This document shows, piece by piece, positions 24,691 to 36,597 of a stretch of 64,000 bases of DNA (positions within the stretch are counted from its first letter, which is position 1; the number at the start of each line of letters is the position of its first letter). The position numbers and the translations under genes are program-made. This stretch comes from Gelatoporia subvermispora B (taxonomy: Eukaryota; Basidiomycota; Agaricomycetes; Polyporales; Gelatoporiaceae). Under the pieces are notes generated by a model that ran no database searches, was not told where the DNA came from, and saw only the letters and a program-made list of their open reading frames with translations. The stretch spans positions 1,621,698 to 1,685,697 of the forward strand of contig KB445796.1 of assembly GCA_000320605.2 (NCBI GenBank). Reading direction: 5' to 3'.

Positions 24691-27605
24691 TTAATGAGCG
24701 AAACGCGGAGCCTGGGGTTTGCTGTGATACATATTGGATCCGCCTGCGCCGGCCCCGCGCGATTCGCGCTGATGGACGTAGTGTGGGCCCGGGACGAAGA
24801 GCGCGCCGCGGTTATGCGAGCTGCGCTCCTTCCTGCGCAGGTGCGTCGGTGGCGGGAACGGCTCCGGCAGGCCTTGATTGGAGCCATCCGAGTAGAAGAT
24901 CTTGGGCCGCCACGCCTCGCGCTCGTCCATAATGCAGGAGTTTTTGAACTTCTCGACGAGCGCCTCCTTCCCCCTAGAAACCGATCAGTGTCTGCTGTAG
25001 GTAACAGAGCTCAAGATCACCCACTGGTACGTTGCGTAGCACATCTGCAAGACCTTCTCGCTCGAGTACATATTCCTGAAACGGCGCGCGTCAGCTTGCA
25101 GCGACGAAATCACAATACAAACTCACCACTTGACTCCGAGCTGCGTCTTCGCAAAGTGCAACAAGTCGCCGACGGTGATAAAGTTGACAAACGCATAGCC
25201 AACATTGCATCCTACACCCCGCTCAGCCTGAGCGCGCACGAACAACCAAAGCGCCACGCACCATTCTGGAAATCCATGCGCAAATACATAAAGTCGATCC
25301 TCCGCGGACACACCCGCTCGATGAACGCCAGCAGATCCCTGTCGCTCATCTTGTTCGGGATATTCTTGATCATGACCGTCGTGCGCATGTCCTTGCCCTC
25401 CTCGATCGCCGCGATGTTGAGCTGGTTCTTCTCCGTCAGCGTCTGGCCGGACGCGCCCGCGAGCTTGTCCGCGCTGCTGGACAGGTGGAGCGACGGCGAC
25501 GACGCCGTCGTCGGCGGGGAGTACGCCGTCGGGTCCGCGCTCCTGGTGGGCGGGTACTGCGTCGGGAGGTGCCTGGTGTGGATCGGAGGCAGCGACTTGC
25601 ACGGGGTGGGCGGGAGCGCGTGCGGGGGCGGGTGCTGGTACGGGGCCGGCCTGGTCGGCGAGGGCAAGTGGTAATCGGCGCCGGGCGTCGGAGGGGGCGC
25701 ATACACCCACTGGTGGTTCATGTTCGCCACGCCATGTCCCATGTACGGGTCCGAGTCCGCGAAATACACTGGCTGGCCGTACGCATAGCCCTGCGGGGCG
25801 TACGGTGGGACGGCGACACCAGACGCATCGTACGCGTACGGCGCGGCGGGATAGGGGTACGCGGGGACAACGTACGGCGCGTTGTCGGGCCTCTGCACAT
25901 TTGCCGTGCCTGCCATGCCCTCGGGTCCGATGCTAATGCTCCTGGGCCTGGAGGGGGTCTTGGGCTGCACGAAGGACTGAAGAATGCGCGGTGAGCGACT
26001 CGATGCCGCGGCCAAAGCCTATCTGTTATCTCACCTTGCCGACGGCGTCAAAGAAGAGGTGATTGGAGCTACGGCGACTGTGCTCTTGCGGCGAGTCTCG
26101 GCCCCGTCGAAGCTTGCGAACCGCATCGGGGGTCCCCACGCTCTCGCTGGCGCTCACGCTCCGGGGGCGGACTCTACCTGATTGATGCGAGAACCACATG
26201 GCCATTTCAATTTGCGTAATTTGGGGTCAACATCTGGGCACTCACCCTGCGACTCGCGCGCCGATTCGTCGGCCTGCTGCCCACGCGATGTCGGGTACAG
26301 AGACTCCGGGGCGGGCAAGGGGACAGGCGCTCGATACGGGGCGGACGTCCCACCTTGAATGCCGGTCGGGACGAGGAACGGGTCGTCGTCCGTGGAGTCC
26401 GCCTGCATGCCCGTGAGGGAATCGGCTTCCAGTCGGCTGCAGACTCGCAATCGGGCGCCGAGTATGCAACGGTTGAACGACTTGAGGGCCGACTGGGCAC
26501 ATCGTACGTCATAGTACTCAACTCGGAACGTCTGGGAAGTCACCAGAATAGGCGCAGTCTCATGAGTAGCTGCGGGGTCACCGGCGACAAATGATATTAA
26601 TTACCTGGTCGTGCGGGTCCGTACCCATAGCAGTGAAGGACATCAACTCCCCGACCGACGAGAAGATGTTGCGCAGGCTCGACGGATCGAGGCGCCCGTT
26701 CTCGACGGACACGGTTAAAACGCCGTCCGTATCCGCCACAAACGCCGACCTGCCCATAATCTGGGACGCCGCCCGAAGTCAGGGACGTTCATTTGCCGAA
26801 ATGATCGCAGATCGAGGCACTCACCGACTCGAGCTTTTCTGGCAGCATGAACTTGGCGTCGAGCCGGGCACCTTCCAGGCCCGCGAGCGTCTGCTCACAG
26901 ATAATCTTGCGTGCTCGGACGGCCTGACGCAGGTCATAGAATGCCAGGATGACGACCCCGTGGTCGGCCAAGAAGCGAGGAAGCATGCCTTTGATGTCAC
27001 CACATGGCTCGAAGGCGGTTCTTAGCGTGGCGGAGGACGCTGTAATGGGCACATTACGTATCTGCGGGAGTACAGTGAATATATGCGCCAGGAAATGTAG
27101 TCGCTGGCGCCAATTTGCAAAGCAAATTTGAACAGCTACTCACGAAAACAAATCTACTCGGGACGTCGGTCTGGCACGCTGTGTCCGAGAGCAGCTGGGA
27201 AGTCGCGATCATGTCATTGGCCAAGTTCTTCTCGTCGCGTGGGGTAAGGTCGATGCTGGAGATCCCAGTGACCAAGGCGGAAAGACCGTCACTCCCACCG
27301 TTGAATCCCGGAGACATGTACTTCCACTCGTTTTCGGACGACATCGACTGCGAGCGCCCGCTGGACGGCGTTAAGAAGCCTCCGCGGGGGAGAGGAGGGC
27401 CTTTGAGGTGGGTGGGAGACAGGCGCAGTTCGGTCGCGGAATACGGGCTCTCGGCCGTGTGGACCCAGCGAAGAGGCGAATGGGCTTCGGGCGGAGTGGA
27501 AGGCGCGTCGTTCGAAGCGAAAGAAGAGGAGGGAGTGAGTGGAGGAGTGAGCATAGCCGACGGGCGGCAGGGAGAGCCGGAGATGCTCCCTCTGGCTGAT
27601 GGCAT
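24691..27605 (-). CDS. Mei2-like RNA-binding protein
   Basis: Its C-terminal RNA-recognition motif is of the Mei2 class: RTTVMIKNIPNKMSDRDLLA (RNP2), then IDFMYLRMDFQNG spliced to CNVGYAFVNF (RNP1). It continues HFAKTQLGVKW, MYSSEKVLQMCYATYQ and GKEALVEKFKNSCIMDE. Upstream exons encode degenerate RRM-like parts (DIKGMLPRFLADHGVVILAF and FRVEYYDVRCAQSALKSFN) and long Pro/Ser/Tyr-rich linkers. Fission yeast Mei2 drives meiosis; plant and fungal relatives bind RNA in development. The start is uncertain. The first supported ATG is 27605 (MPSARGSISG), followed by a Thr/Pro motif (MLTPPLTPSSSF), but the frame stays open upstream to about 27810 and a non-coding or coding exon may lie further 5'. Stop at 24691-24693. 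The protein is probably nuclear/cytoplasmic with post-transcriptional regulation. Confidence 0.85.
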
Positions 27606-30250
27606 CCCCTTTGATTTCGTGGGAGAGGTGTTGGGCGACGAGGCGAGGTCCAAGGGGCGTAGGCGTGGGCGATAACGCGCTTGAGACTGGTGCTCGAGGT
27701 GAGAAGGCAGAGGCGCGCAGTGCGGCGGGAGCCTGCCGCAGGTAGTAGCCGTATTAGTATTACACACAAGGGTCCTGGGACACGGCGGTCGAAAACACAC
27801 CACAGATTAGGGAGAGAAGGCGTTGAATGCAGTCGAGGCGGGATAGCACGTTCTGACTCGGTGATCTAGTGTCCAGCGAATGGAGAGATCAGATGAGTAG
27901 TGATGAACACCAGATGGGGGCAACGCAGTCAGCACGCGGCTTACCTCGTCTGGCTGGTGGGACAAAGTAGGGAACGGAACTGGGTGATGACCCATTGCGT
28001 CGGTCCGAGTATAACAACGATGTTGATCCAGGCGTGTGTGCGCTTACAATTGACCAAGCCTCGGAACAAGGAGGCGCGACGGATGAGCACGGCGCGGGCA
28101 ACGGAAAGCAAGCAGATGCAAGGACGGCTAGAATATAAAGCAAAGGGAGTGCGGGAGCAAGATGCAAGAGATAGGGTGGATGGGAGGAGATGAAAGGCGG
28201 GGGGAGTTGGGAGCGGTGCCTTTTATGCTTGTGTGGACGGCGATGACATGGTGGCGACCAAACGAGCAGAGAAGGTGCGATGGAGGAGGCAGATCGTGTA
28301 GATTCGGTGAATGACCGCGAGTGCGCGCATGTCTGGAGTGTAAGAGGAAGAGGATCGAGTGCCCGACGCTGCCGAAACCAGCAGCGCAATTTGCGAATCC
28401 CCATGAGAGGTGCCATCGAGCGCCTGCAAGCGCGCGCGAGAACAGCCCCTGCATTGCCCTTCCTGCATCGTGCAGCGGCCGGCGGCGCATCGCATCGAGC
28501 ACCGGCTTTTCTTTTGCAGCACCGTCTCCCGCCATCGTCGTCCCAATCAGTCTATCGCTACCGCCAGTCCGTCTCATCCCGGGCGTCCGACCGTCTTCTC
28601 AAGGCGCCCGAGCACACGTCTTCCTCGAAAAGAAGCCGTCACAAGCAGATCGCAGGGCGAAAAACACGGACAACATACTCGCTCTGGTCCGAGCCAGCAC
28701 CCCGGAGCGACACTGCCTCGGACCTGCACGTCTCATCTTCCAATCCGCTGGAGGCCCGCCGGGAAACAACACGGGCCAAGCGCCAAATCCGACAGCCAGG
28801 AGTCGTCGGACGAACAAGCACATCTTCTCCGTGACAGCAAGCACTAGCCGAGGCCAGCCACACTCGTTCCCACGCCACAACCGCGACACGGATCTAGATC
28901 TGGACGCTCCCGCGACTCCGACGCGAGCTGGTGCCGGCCACTCGATCTCTTGCCACCAAAACAGATCGTCTTCCATCTCCGAGGCGCAATGTAGCGTACG
29001 AAATCAACGGTAGTGTTGTTTCTCTTTAAATTACTTTTGTGATGCGCCCGCCGGATGACAATAACATTCTGATCTGCCAACGAAGACTGTCATCATAGCT
29101 TGCATGAAGCGGCTCCTCGGGGATTCGTTGGGCTGGGCTAGAGTTCTTCTGGCAGATGTTCACTGACAGGGCTTTCACATGACAGGAACTTATATACCTT
29201 CATTTTGGCGGACTTTTGAGATGCACGAACATGGGCACCTTGGAGACCAAGTGACGGACAATGACTCCAACACAAGGAGCAGCTTCGATGAATGTGCGCC
29301 GGCGAAACCGACCCCGAAGCGCCCCACCCGATGCGTCTCCCAACGAGGATGACGCATCTCGAATCCTATCATGTATCACAAATGAATCAACGGCCCACGA
29401 GATAGTCTTCTGCTCTTGCAATCTCCCGCCCGCGCCGCTCACGTCCGAACGCTGGGGCCGAAGCCCTAACATATGGCATGCGGCGTCGAGAAAATCCCCA
29501 ATGCCGGCATCCTGTATGTCCTAGGTTCCTTGTGCGGTTTCACAAGCAAAGCGATAACAGCGCCACACGATGGCAACAACCGGCGGCTGCCACGCATTTG
29601 TCGCACTCGCTGCGACCGCATGGCGCTCCAGAAGGGGGAACTTCCTTCCACTTGCATCTGGAGTATACACGCAGACGTCTCTGGATCGCGATCCACTAGT
29701 CACTACTGTGCACGACAGCGGGAGCTTAACGACAACGAATTGCGCCGCCCGGGCTCGATGGCTCCGGGGCCCCAGAGGGCGGCCGGCCTGATACACCCAG
29801 CACCGCGATGCGCAGGGCAGCGCAGACCGCCATCTCCTGTACTCTGCCACGCCTGACGCGCCCAACGGATCCTGATCACCCTGCTGCCCAGGCCGTTCCA
29901 GGCCGCACATAGCATCCGCCACGCCCGCCATCCATCGGATTCGGAGGGTTCTAGTGCTACGCATAACCTAGGGGCAAGACATGTACGGCCGCCACAGGTC
30001 CGCCCAGATCCGAGCTGTGGCAGGAGCGGCGATCCTCGATGTCCCTGGCGCGCGCGCGGCGCGACTGGTCGGCCGTCGCGGGATGGTAGCGTCCGTTGTA
30101 TTGTGGTCGCTCGCGAACTCAGACGGATCTGGCAGATCGGCACATATGAGCCCGTCTCGATCTCTCCAAAGACCCTCTCGAACTGCACCGCGATATGTGG
30201 CCGGGGATCAACATGTTTCGATGGTTGTCTGGCCCCAGTGCTGTGACCTA
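27606..30250. other. 2.6-kb region with no supported gene
   Basis: The first part should be the leader and promoter of the Mei2-like gene. Beyond 28.3 kb there are long GC-rich frames on both strands (for example plus 28321-29013 and minus 29703-30329), none with an ATG start, recognised domain or consistent splice pattern. A Cys-x2-Cys-x6-Cys string on plus near 28330 is discussed under rejected items. The region may hold decayed mobile or F-box-cluster sequence. Confidence 0.35.
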
Positions 30251-30620
30251 TGTGGCGGACACAGGACTCCGCAGTCGGAAACACAGCGATCGGCATAAAA
30301 CGAGACACTTCATGAGTAGGTACGACCAATCCGCCTCCGGGCTCGTTTGTTCAATTTTGCTTGACAGCTCGAAATGTCATAAGAAGCTGCGTAAATTCAG
30401 GCAGGCGGCTGTAAATCAGCGACTTCTCAGCGAGGAACGCGGCGCCGGGTGCCTAATGGATATCAGGCGGGACGTCATAAGCTATGTGCGTACAAGACTG
30501 GCCTCAGTATGCACATATTCACGGATTCGCTGGCTGAAGTGTAACACGAAACCACAGGAATTCGATCATTCCCACTCGCCGAAACCCATGTCCTCCAACT
30601 CGCTCCGTTCGTCGCAATGA
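30251..30620. repeat. Direct repeat copy 1: intergenic block plus F-box 3'-end fragment
   Basis: This block matches 31708-32075 base by base with moderate divergence. It starts at 'tgtggcggacacaggac', passes 'aacgagacacttcatgagtagg' and a 'gctcgaaatgtcataagaagct' tract, and ends with a stray F-box gene 3' terminus whose minus-strand reading gives DMGFGEWE before the stop near 30570. It lies downstream of the broken F-box copy as its partner lies downstream of the intact gene at 32161. The duplicated unit therefore contained gene plus flank. Confidence 0.7.
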
Positions 30621-30729
30621 GAATTATCAGGCGGGACGTTATAAGCCATGTACCTACAAGACTGGCCCAGGTGTGCACATATTTAAATAGTGACGGGCTA
30701 AAGTGTAAGATGAGCCCACAGCAATCCGA

Positions 30730-31711
30730 TCATCCCCACTCGCCGAACCCCATGTCCCCCAACTCCTCCCGTCTCTCGAAATCACCATCGCCGTGAACCC
30801 ACAGCTTGCGCACGCTGCACGCCGCAGTCAATGACAGGCTCCCCGCACACGCCAGGAGTGCCAGTGATTTGCCGCCTCCCCGCACACGCCAGGAGTGCCA
30901 GTGATTTGCCGCCTCCCCGCACACGCCAGGAGTGCTAGTGATCTGCCGCCTCCCCGAGTTGCATGGGAGCTCGAGCGCGGCACGGCGCAACGACGGTACG
31001 CGCGCTGTCACCTCGGGGACGAAGGACCCCACGTCGACCGCGCCACGGGGGTGCCGACTCCGCACGCATGCTCCGTGGGCCTGGATTGCCCCCGGAGTCG
31101 GATAGACGTCGGCGTCCCAGTCTGCGCACTGGGCATGTGCGCTGATGCTGCGACCCACCGCGCGAGGACGCTCCAGCAGCAGGAATACGCTGTCCTGAAG
31201 GGGCGATGCAGGTCAGGTCGCGCAGCTCTTGATGGCATGGGAGGGATGCGCGTGCCTGGAGCTCGTCCTCGCTTTCCATAATGTTTTCTGCTATGCTAGC
31301 GTGTAAAGCGAGCTTGCGGAGCGGTGCCGCACCGGTCGCAGTTGCCCGTGCGCACCCGTCGAAGCTCTCAACAGGAGTACTTAATAACGTGGAACGTGAG
31401 ATGATGAGGCACGGCGTCTTCGATCAACTCGGCATCTTATTCGGCTGTTTGGTCGCCGGAGCCAACGCCGAGACGGTCGACCCTGTACAGTAGACCGGCC
31501 GCATACATGCTCGAGTTACTTCCGGAGAAGTACGACAGCGTCCACCAGTGACCACCGGCGGTCCGTCTGGGCCTGCTTGTTCTTCGCCCTCGCCCCCTTG
31601 GCCGTTTCCCGGTCCAACGCACCTTTTGGAGATTGGGGAACATGCGCGCCAGTTTCGCAGTGTCGTGTGGAACGTGAACTGGACGCAATAATCAGCTCGC
31701 AAACCCGGTGG
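30730..31711 (-). pseudogene. Truncated, broken F-box/LRR-like gene
   Basis: This is a paralogue of the gene at 32161-33783. The reading aligns from HRV-ELII (about 31710) through MYAAGLLYRVDRLGVGSGDQ, PHHLTFHV, FDGCARATATGAAPLRKLAL and SEDELQ, then the last exon to GFGEWG and stop at 30730. Defects: everything 5' of the HRVRELHI position (F-box and first repeats) is missing at a sharp junction near 31711. There is also a TAA after GDQTAE near 31440, and there are frame changes around 31550-31680. The splice donor equivalent to GT in the paralogue is GC here. A 37-bp minisatellite expanded inside the last exon. I infer that it is non-functional. Confidence 0.8.
30839..30956. repeat. 37-bp minisatellite (three copies plus a partial)
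   Basis: The unit is ctccccgcacacgccaggag followed by tgccagtgatttgccgc, at 30839-30875, 30876-30912 and 30913-30949. A 7-base partial copy follows. Copies 1 and 2 are identical and copy 3 has two substitutions. It lies in the last exon of the F-box pseudogene. Since 37 is not a multiple of three, successive copies are read in different frames. Confidence 0.9.
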
Positions 31712-32075
31712 CGGACACAAGACCCCGCAGTCGGGAACACAGTGATCGGCATAAAACGAGACAGTTCGTGAGTAGGCACGACCAATCCGCCTCGAGAGCG
31801 AGATTTATTCCATTTTGCTGAACAACTCGAAATGTTATCAGAAGCTGCATTCATTGAGGCAGGTCGCTGTCGACCAGTAACTTCTCAACGCGAAACGCGG
31901 CACCGGGTGCTAAGGGATTTCAGGCAGGATGTTATAAGCCACGTACGTACGAGACTGACCTACATATTAACTGGCTGAAGCGTAACATGAAACCACAGTA
32001 ATTCGGTCACTCCCACTCGCCGAACCCCGTGTCCTCCAACTCGCCCCGTCCATCGACATCGTCATTATCAGGCGG
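31708..32075. repeat. Direct repeat copy 2: intergenic block plus F-box 3'-end fragment
   Basis: Partner of 30251-30620. It contains 'cggcataaaacgagacagttc', 'gaacaactcgaaatgttatc' and an extra F-box 3' terminus (minus-strand DTGFGEWE with stop at 32007). That terminus sits just outside the true last exon of the next gene, which ends at 32161 in the same GFGEWE string. Both F-box units thus carry two successive copies of the 3' end. Confidence 0.75.
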
Positions 32076-32160
32076 GAAGTTGTAAGGTACGAGACTGACT
32101 TTAAGTATGCACTTCACATATTGATTGGCTGAAGCGTAACATGAAACTACGATAATTCGA

Positions 32161-33783
32161 TCACTCCCACTCGCCGAAACCCTCGCTCTCCAACTCGTCG
32201 ACATCATCGTCATCCCAAAGCTTCCGCGTGGTACAGGTAACGACAGGTTCCCCAGATGCGCCAGGAGCGATCTGCCATTCGCTCTCTGAGTTGTATGGGA
32301 GCTCGAGCCTGACACGGCGCAACGACGGCGCGAGTCTCGTCATCTCGTGAACAAAGTCCCCCACATCGATCGCGGCAAGGAGGTTCACACCTCGCTCCCA
32401 CGCTTCATGGAACTCCTCCACGGTTGGATAGACTTCGACGTCCCATTCTCTGTCCTGGTAATGTATACTGATGCTGAGATCCACTATGCGAGTGTGGTCC
32501 AGCAGCGGGAGTATGCTGCCCTGGAGGTGCAATGCCGGTTAGGCTGTACAGCTTTAGACAGCATGCAAGGGACATGCGTACCCGGAGCTCGTCCCAGCTA
32601 TCCCAGATGTACTCTACGAAATCGACGCGCAAAGTGAGCTGGTGGAGCGATTCTGCGCCGCCCGCAATTGCCCGTCCGCATCCGTCGAAGTCGCTAAAGG
32701 GATAGATATGGAATGTGAGATGATGAGGCATGGTGTCTTCTATCAACTCGGCAAGCTGTCCGGCTGTTTGGCCGCCGAAATCAATGTTGAGATGGTCGAC
32801 CTTGCACAGCAGGCCTGCCGCGTACATGCTCAAGTAGCAGCCGGTGAAGTACGACAGACTTGACCACCGGCGGTTTGCCTGGGCCCGCTTGTTCCTCGCC
32901 TTCGCCCCCTTGGCCGCCTTCCGAGTCGGCTGGCTGCCAGGAAGGAAGCGCAGCACTTGGAGATTGGGGAACATGTGCACCAGCTTTGCACTATCGTATG
33001 AGACAGAATTCAACGTAATGTGTAGTTCGCGGACCCGGTGGTATTGCGCGCTTGCATCCATGAACGCCACGGAGGATAATGCGACCATCTCCAGCACTGG
33101 CGCAGATGGTGCCAGCATCTTGCTGGCATCGGACGGTCGATCATCAGGTATCATGAAGGTGATTTGCAGTCGAGTGAGTGGCGCCGTTCTCTGGGCGATT
33201 AGCTCGTATATTGTCGGGATACAGCGAGTGGAATATAACGCAAAGGATCTGAGTCGTTCCAACGTGATCAAGCACCTGAAGAGCTCGGGTACTGCGTTGA
33301 GCGTGATTCTGTCTGTGAGCAGATCCAACTCTTCGAGTTGCCAAGCATGAGACAAAACATCTACAAGCCGCGTCGGCCACCCTCCGGGAGACCGGACAGA
33401 TGCACTAATTCTCAGCCGTCGCAGCATCCCGCATCGGTGTGCCGGGTCGTTCATAAGAAAGTCACAAAATAGCTTGCCACTCGTTGGCTCTTCGGGGTAT
33501 ATACGCCTCTCCGAAAGGAGATGCCGGAGCGCCGCCGAGTGCAATGCACGCGAGGCGAGCATCGTATTGAGCAAATCGGATTGAGGGAGAAATTGCAACA
33601 CGTAGTCCACGATATCGAAGTTGAGCGATGTTGAAGGCGAGACAGTTGCTACCGGAGAGAGGCTGGATTAATATATTACGGTCAGATTGGGCATTGCATC
33701 AGTTATTGTGGCATGGTCACAGGGATGATGCCGAACCTCGAGTCGATTGTTCCATGGATAGCGGTACAGGTCTGAGATTCCAT
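32161..33783 (-). CDS. F-box/LRR-like protein A
   Basis: Probable substrate-recognition subunit of an SCF-type ubiquitin ligase, from a large expanded agaricomycete family. Exon 1 (33783-33737, MESQTCTAIHG) splices across 33663-33736 to SLNFDIVDYVLQFLPQSDLL, an F-box-like helix pair continuing to ALRHLLSERRIYP. Repeats of about 25-30 residues with leucine-rich character follow (RLRSFALYSTRCIPTIYELI, VLEMVALSSVAFMDASAQYH, RELHITLNSVS). The last intron has donor GTACGC after DSWDELR, and exon 3 runs GSILPLLDHTRIVDLSISIH to GFGEWE with stop at 32161. Exon 1 and the intron position are conserved in gene B, which supports the start. The target is unknown. Confidence 0.78.
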
Positions 33784-34267
33784 GTTGGAGGGCTGTTTCG
33801 GCGATTCTCCCTTTGTCCTCAGCGCGAGCACGTCGAAGTTGGACGTAACGCTGAGAGGACTATCAAGTGTGGCTGTGCAGACTCGGGTCCTCACGCTGAA
33901 GTTCCCACACACCCAAAGCCGGAAGCATCGACTAGCCTTGCTGCGTCATATCTTATCGAAAGTACAACTCTGCAAGCACGTACGACGCGCCGCTCAGCTC
34001 GACGCGTCGTGAGATTTCGACGCAACTTACGAGGCGTGCAGTGCAATGATTAAGAGACTACAAGTTACTGTACAAATGGCACTCTCTTCTTCTGCGACCG
34101 GTTTTTATGACAATCGAATATTGTATACAGGAAGCATGGCGTCGTCAGTGGTAGTCATATATGTTCCTGAGACTTGAGGATTGAATAATGGGACTGACTA
34201 AATCTCCTAGCTACCAAACGTACAAAGCTGACCTAGATGTACACTAATTCGCATGTTGACTGATGGA
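33784..34267. other. Intergenic between F-box genes A and B
   Basis: 484 bases with no gene. Its first part (about 33790-34040) resembles the region upstream of gene B (about 35830-36150), including 'gcgagcacgt(c/t)gaagtt/ggtg' and 'actctgcaagcacgta', so the promoters are also duplicated. Confidence 0.5.
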
Positions 34268-35820
34268 CTACGAGCGATAGCGATCATCCTCCCATGGCTT
34301 CCACATGACGCATTCATAAACAAGCTCATCAGAGCCACAGGTTGTGATTTCCCATTCGCTCTTCGAGTTGTATGGGAGCTCTAACGCCACATGGCGTAGC
34401 GATGGTACGAGTTCCGTTACTTCGTGGACAAGGGACCCCACGTCGATGGTGCGAAACAGGTTCCGGGCATTTGGAAAGTTATTGCCGCCACCACAGTATA
34501 CTTTGAGAAAAGACATGCTGATGCTGAGGTCCGTCATGTGAGTGTGCTCCAGCGCCGGAAATATGCCATCCTGAGGGTGCAATGCCGATCAGACTGCGCA
34601 TTTCTTTATATGATAGGGAAGCACTCACTCGAAGCGGATCCCAGGTGTTCCGAATATCATTTTGCATGGTAATGTGCAAAGTGAGCTCCCTGAGCGCCGC
34701 TGCGCAGGCCCTCAAGACCTGTGCGTAGTGATTTTGGATGTGAACATATAGTGTGAGATGACGAGGCATGGCAACTTCTATCATCTCAAGCACTTGTTTG
34801 ACTGAGCAAACGCCCAGGTGGACCTCGAGATGATCGACCTTGCACACTAGACCGGCCGCGTACATGTCGGGGCTAGGGCCAGCAAAGTATGACAGGCTTG
34901 ACCACCGGCTGTCTGTGTCCGCATGCTTGTTCCTCGCCCGTAGCTCCTCGGCTGTGCGGTCGAACAGTATGTAACTTGGAAGGAAGTGTAGTGCTTGAAG
35001 ATTAGGGAACATATGCATCAGCTTTCCTGTATCGTACGACACCGCAATGAATTCGATATGTAGTTCGCGGACCCGGTGGTATTGCGCGTTTGTATCCACG
35101 AACGCCACGGAGGACAATGCTACCATCTCCAATACTTGCGCAGATGGTGCCAACAATGTGCTGGCATCCCAAAGCTCGGCGCTGGGAATCTCGAAGATGA
35201 CATGCAGCCGAGTGAACGGTGCCACCCTCTGCGCGATCAATTCGTATACTGCCGGAATGACATGGAAGGATTCCAAGGTAAAGCACCTCAGTCGCTCCAA
35301 CCTTATCAAGCATCTGCCAAAATCAGGTTTTGCGTCGAGCGTGGGTCCGTTTGTGCTCATTTCCAATTCTTTGAGCTGCTGGGCGTGAGACAAGACATCC
35401 GCAATGCGCGGTATTTCCCTCACGTCTCCGCGAGGCATGGTGGTCACGTTGATTTTCAGCCGTCGCAGCATTCCGCATCGATATGTTGAGTCCTTCAAGA
35501 GAAAATCGCAGAAAAGCCTCGTTCTCACTTGGCCTACGGGATAGACACGACGCTCTGAAAGGAGATGTCGGAGTGCCGCTGAGTACAATACACGCGAAGC
35601 GAGCATGATGCTGAGAAGATCAGATTGAGGGAGGAATCGTAACATGTAGTCGATGATATCGAAGTTCAGTGATATTGAAGCCGAGACAGATGCTGCTAAA
35701 CAGAGGCTGGATTATAATTAGATTGGACATCGCATCAGTCCCAATGGCATGGTCACAGAAATAAATGCCGGACCTTGGGTTCGATGTTCCATCGTTAGCC
35801 AAATAAGAATGATTCTCCAT
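34268..35820 (-). CDS. F-box/LRR-like protein B
   Basis: Full-length paralogue of gene A in the same orientation. Exon 1 (35820-35774, MENHSYLANDGTSNP) splices over 35707-35773 to SLNFDIIDYMLRFLPQSDLL. The body shares the family blocks (ALRHLLSERRVYP, RCFTLESFHVIPAVYELIAQ, VLEMVALSSVAFVDTNAQYH, MYAAGLVCKVDHLEV). The last intron, donor GTGAGT after WDPLR, leads to DGIFPALEHTHMTDLSI and a final exon ending at 34268 in WEDDRYRS. Its C-terminus differs from gene A (no GFGEWE), and its 3' end is not duplicated. The reading frame appears intact. The function is expected to be ubiquitin-ligase substrate binding, inferred from the F-box-like N-terminus only. Confidence 0.78.
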
Positions 35821-36597
35821 GCTGAAAGGTGGATTCGATGATTTGACTTGATCCTTAGCGCGAGCACGTTGAGGTGAATGTAACGTTGAGAGGACCACCA
35901 AGTGTGGCTGTGGAGACTCGAGTCCTGAGGAAGAGGGAGAGGAGGAGAATTGTATTTTGACAGGACCTGAAGTGGAAGTTCCCACAAATCCAAAGCCGGA
36001 AGCAGCGACTACTAACTAGCTTTGCTGCGTCATACCTTGTCCAAAGCACGACTCTGCAAGCACGTATGTAGGACGCGCCGATCCACGGCTCGTCGCGTCG
36101 TGAGAATTTGTTGCAACTTTCGAGGCGTACGTACAATGCAATCATTCAAGAGGCTATACTGTGTAAATGACACCAACTTCCTCTGCGATTGATCAATGCT
36201 GCTATTATGAGTTTTGAATGTAGGACTGGTATCATATGAAATGAAAGACTAGCATCATTCCCCCATTGTCGACTTTGCTTGGCCGACATGAAAAGAGTGA
36301 CCCAGGACTTTCACGATGTACGGCGAAGTAGCCGCAACCAGCCATCGTCATCTTGGGACCCATTGCCAGTACCCTAAGGGCGTCGCTCCGGGCAGCTCGT
36401 GTCGAGTCGCACTAACAGGTTGACTGTTTCATTGTGGCTGGTTATCGCGCTGGTGTCGGCTGAACCCGGAGTGAGGCAGCTGGTGAGTCTACCTCTGCTT
36501 GGCGAGACCAGCCTTGCGTTCACGGTGGAAGGCGAATGACGTAGTGGTGAATGACGTAGTGACCACGACGCCGTCCGATGTCTGCACTACCCACATG
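35821..36597. other. Intergenic, F-box B promoter and helicase 3' flank
   Basis: 777 bases with no supported gene. The part next to gene B is duplicated upstream of gene A. I looked on the minus strand for a Helitron-like 3' terminus (a hairpin followed by CTRR) downstream of the helicase stop and did not find a convincing one. Confidence 0.4.

Noticed and set aside
24242..24694. 150-codon plus frame between JmjC and Mei2-like genes
   Set aside because: Starts with GTG, ends against an antisense gene, Arg/Gly-rich chance composition.
28321..28420. Cys-x2-Cys-x6-Cys string on plus (ACLECKRKRIECP) resembling half a Zn2Cys6 cluster
   Set aside because: No ATG in frame, the second half of the cluster is not spaced correctly, and no downstream regulator domain follows.
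29521..30329. Long minus frames suggesting another gene beside the F-box cluster
   Set aside because: The shared part (about 30251-30329) is explained by the duplicated intergenic block; the rest has no family resemblance.
30839..30956. Regularly spaced 37-bp repeats resembling a CRISPR-like array
   Set aside because: The copies are directly adjacent with no spacers, in a eukaryotic coding exon; it is a minisatellite.
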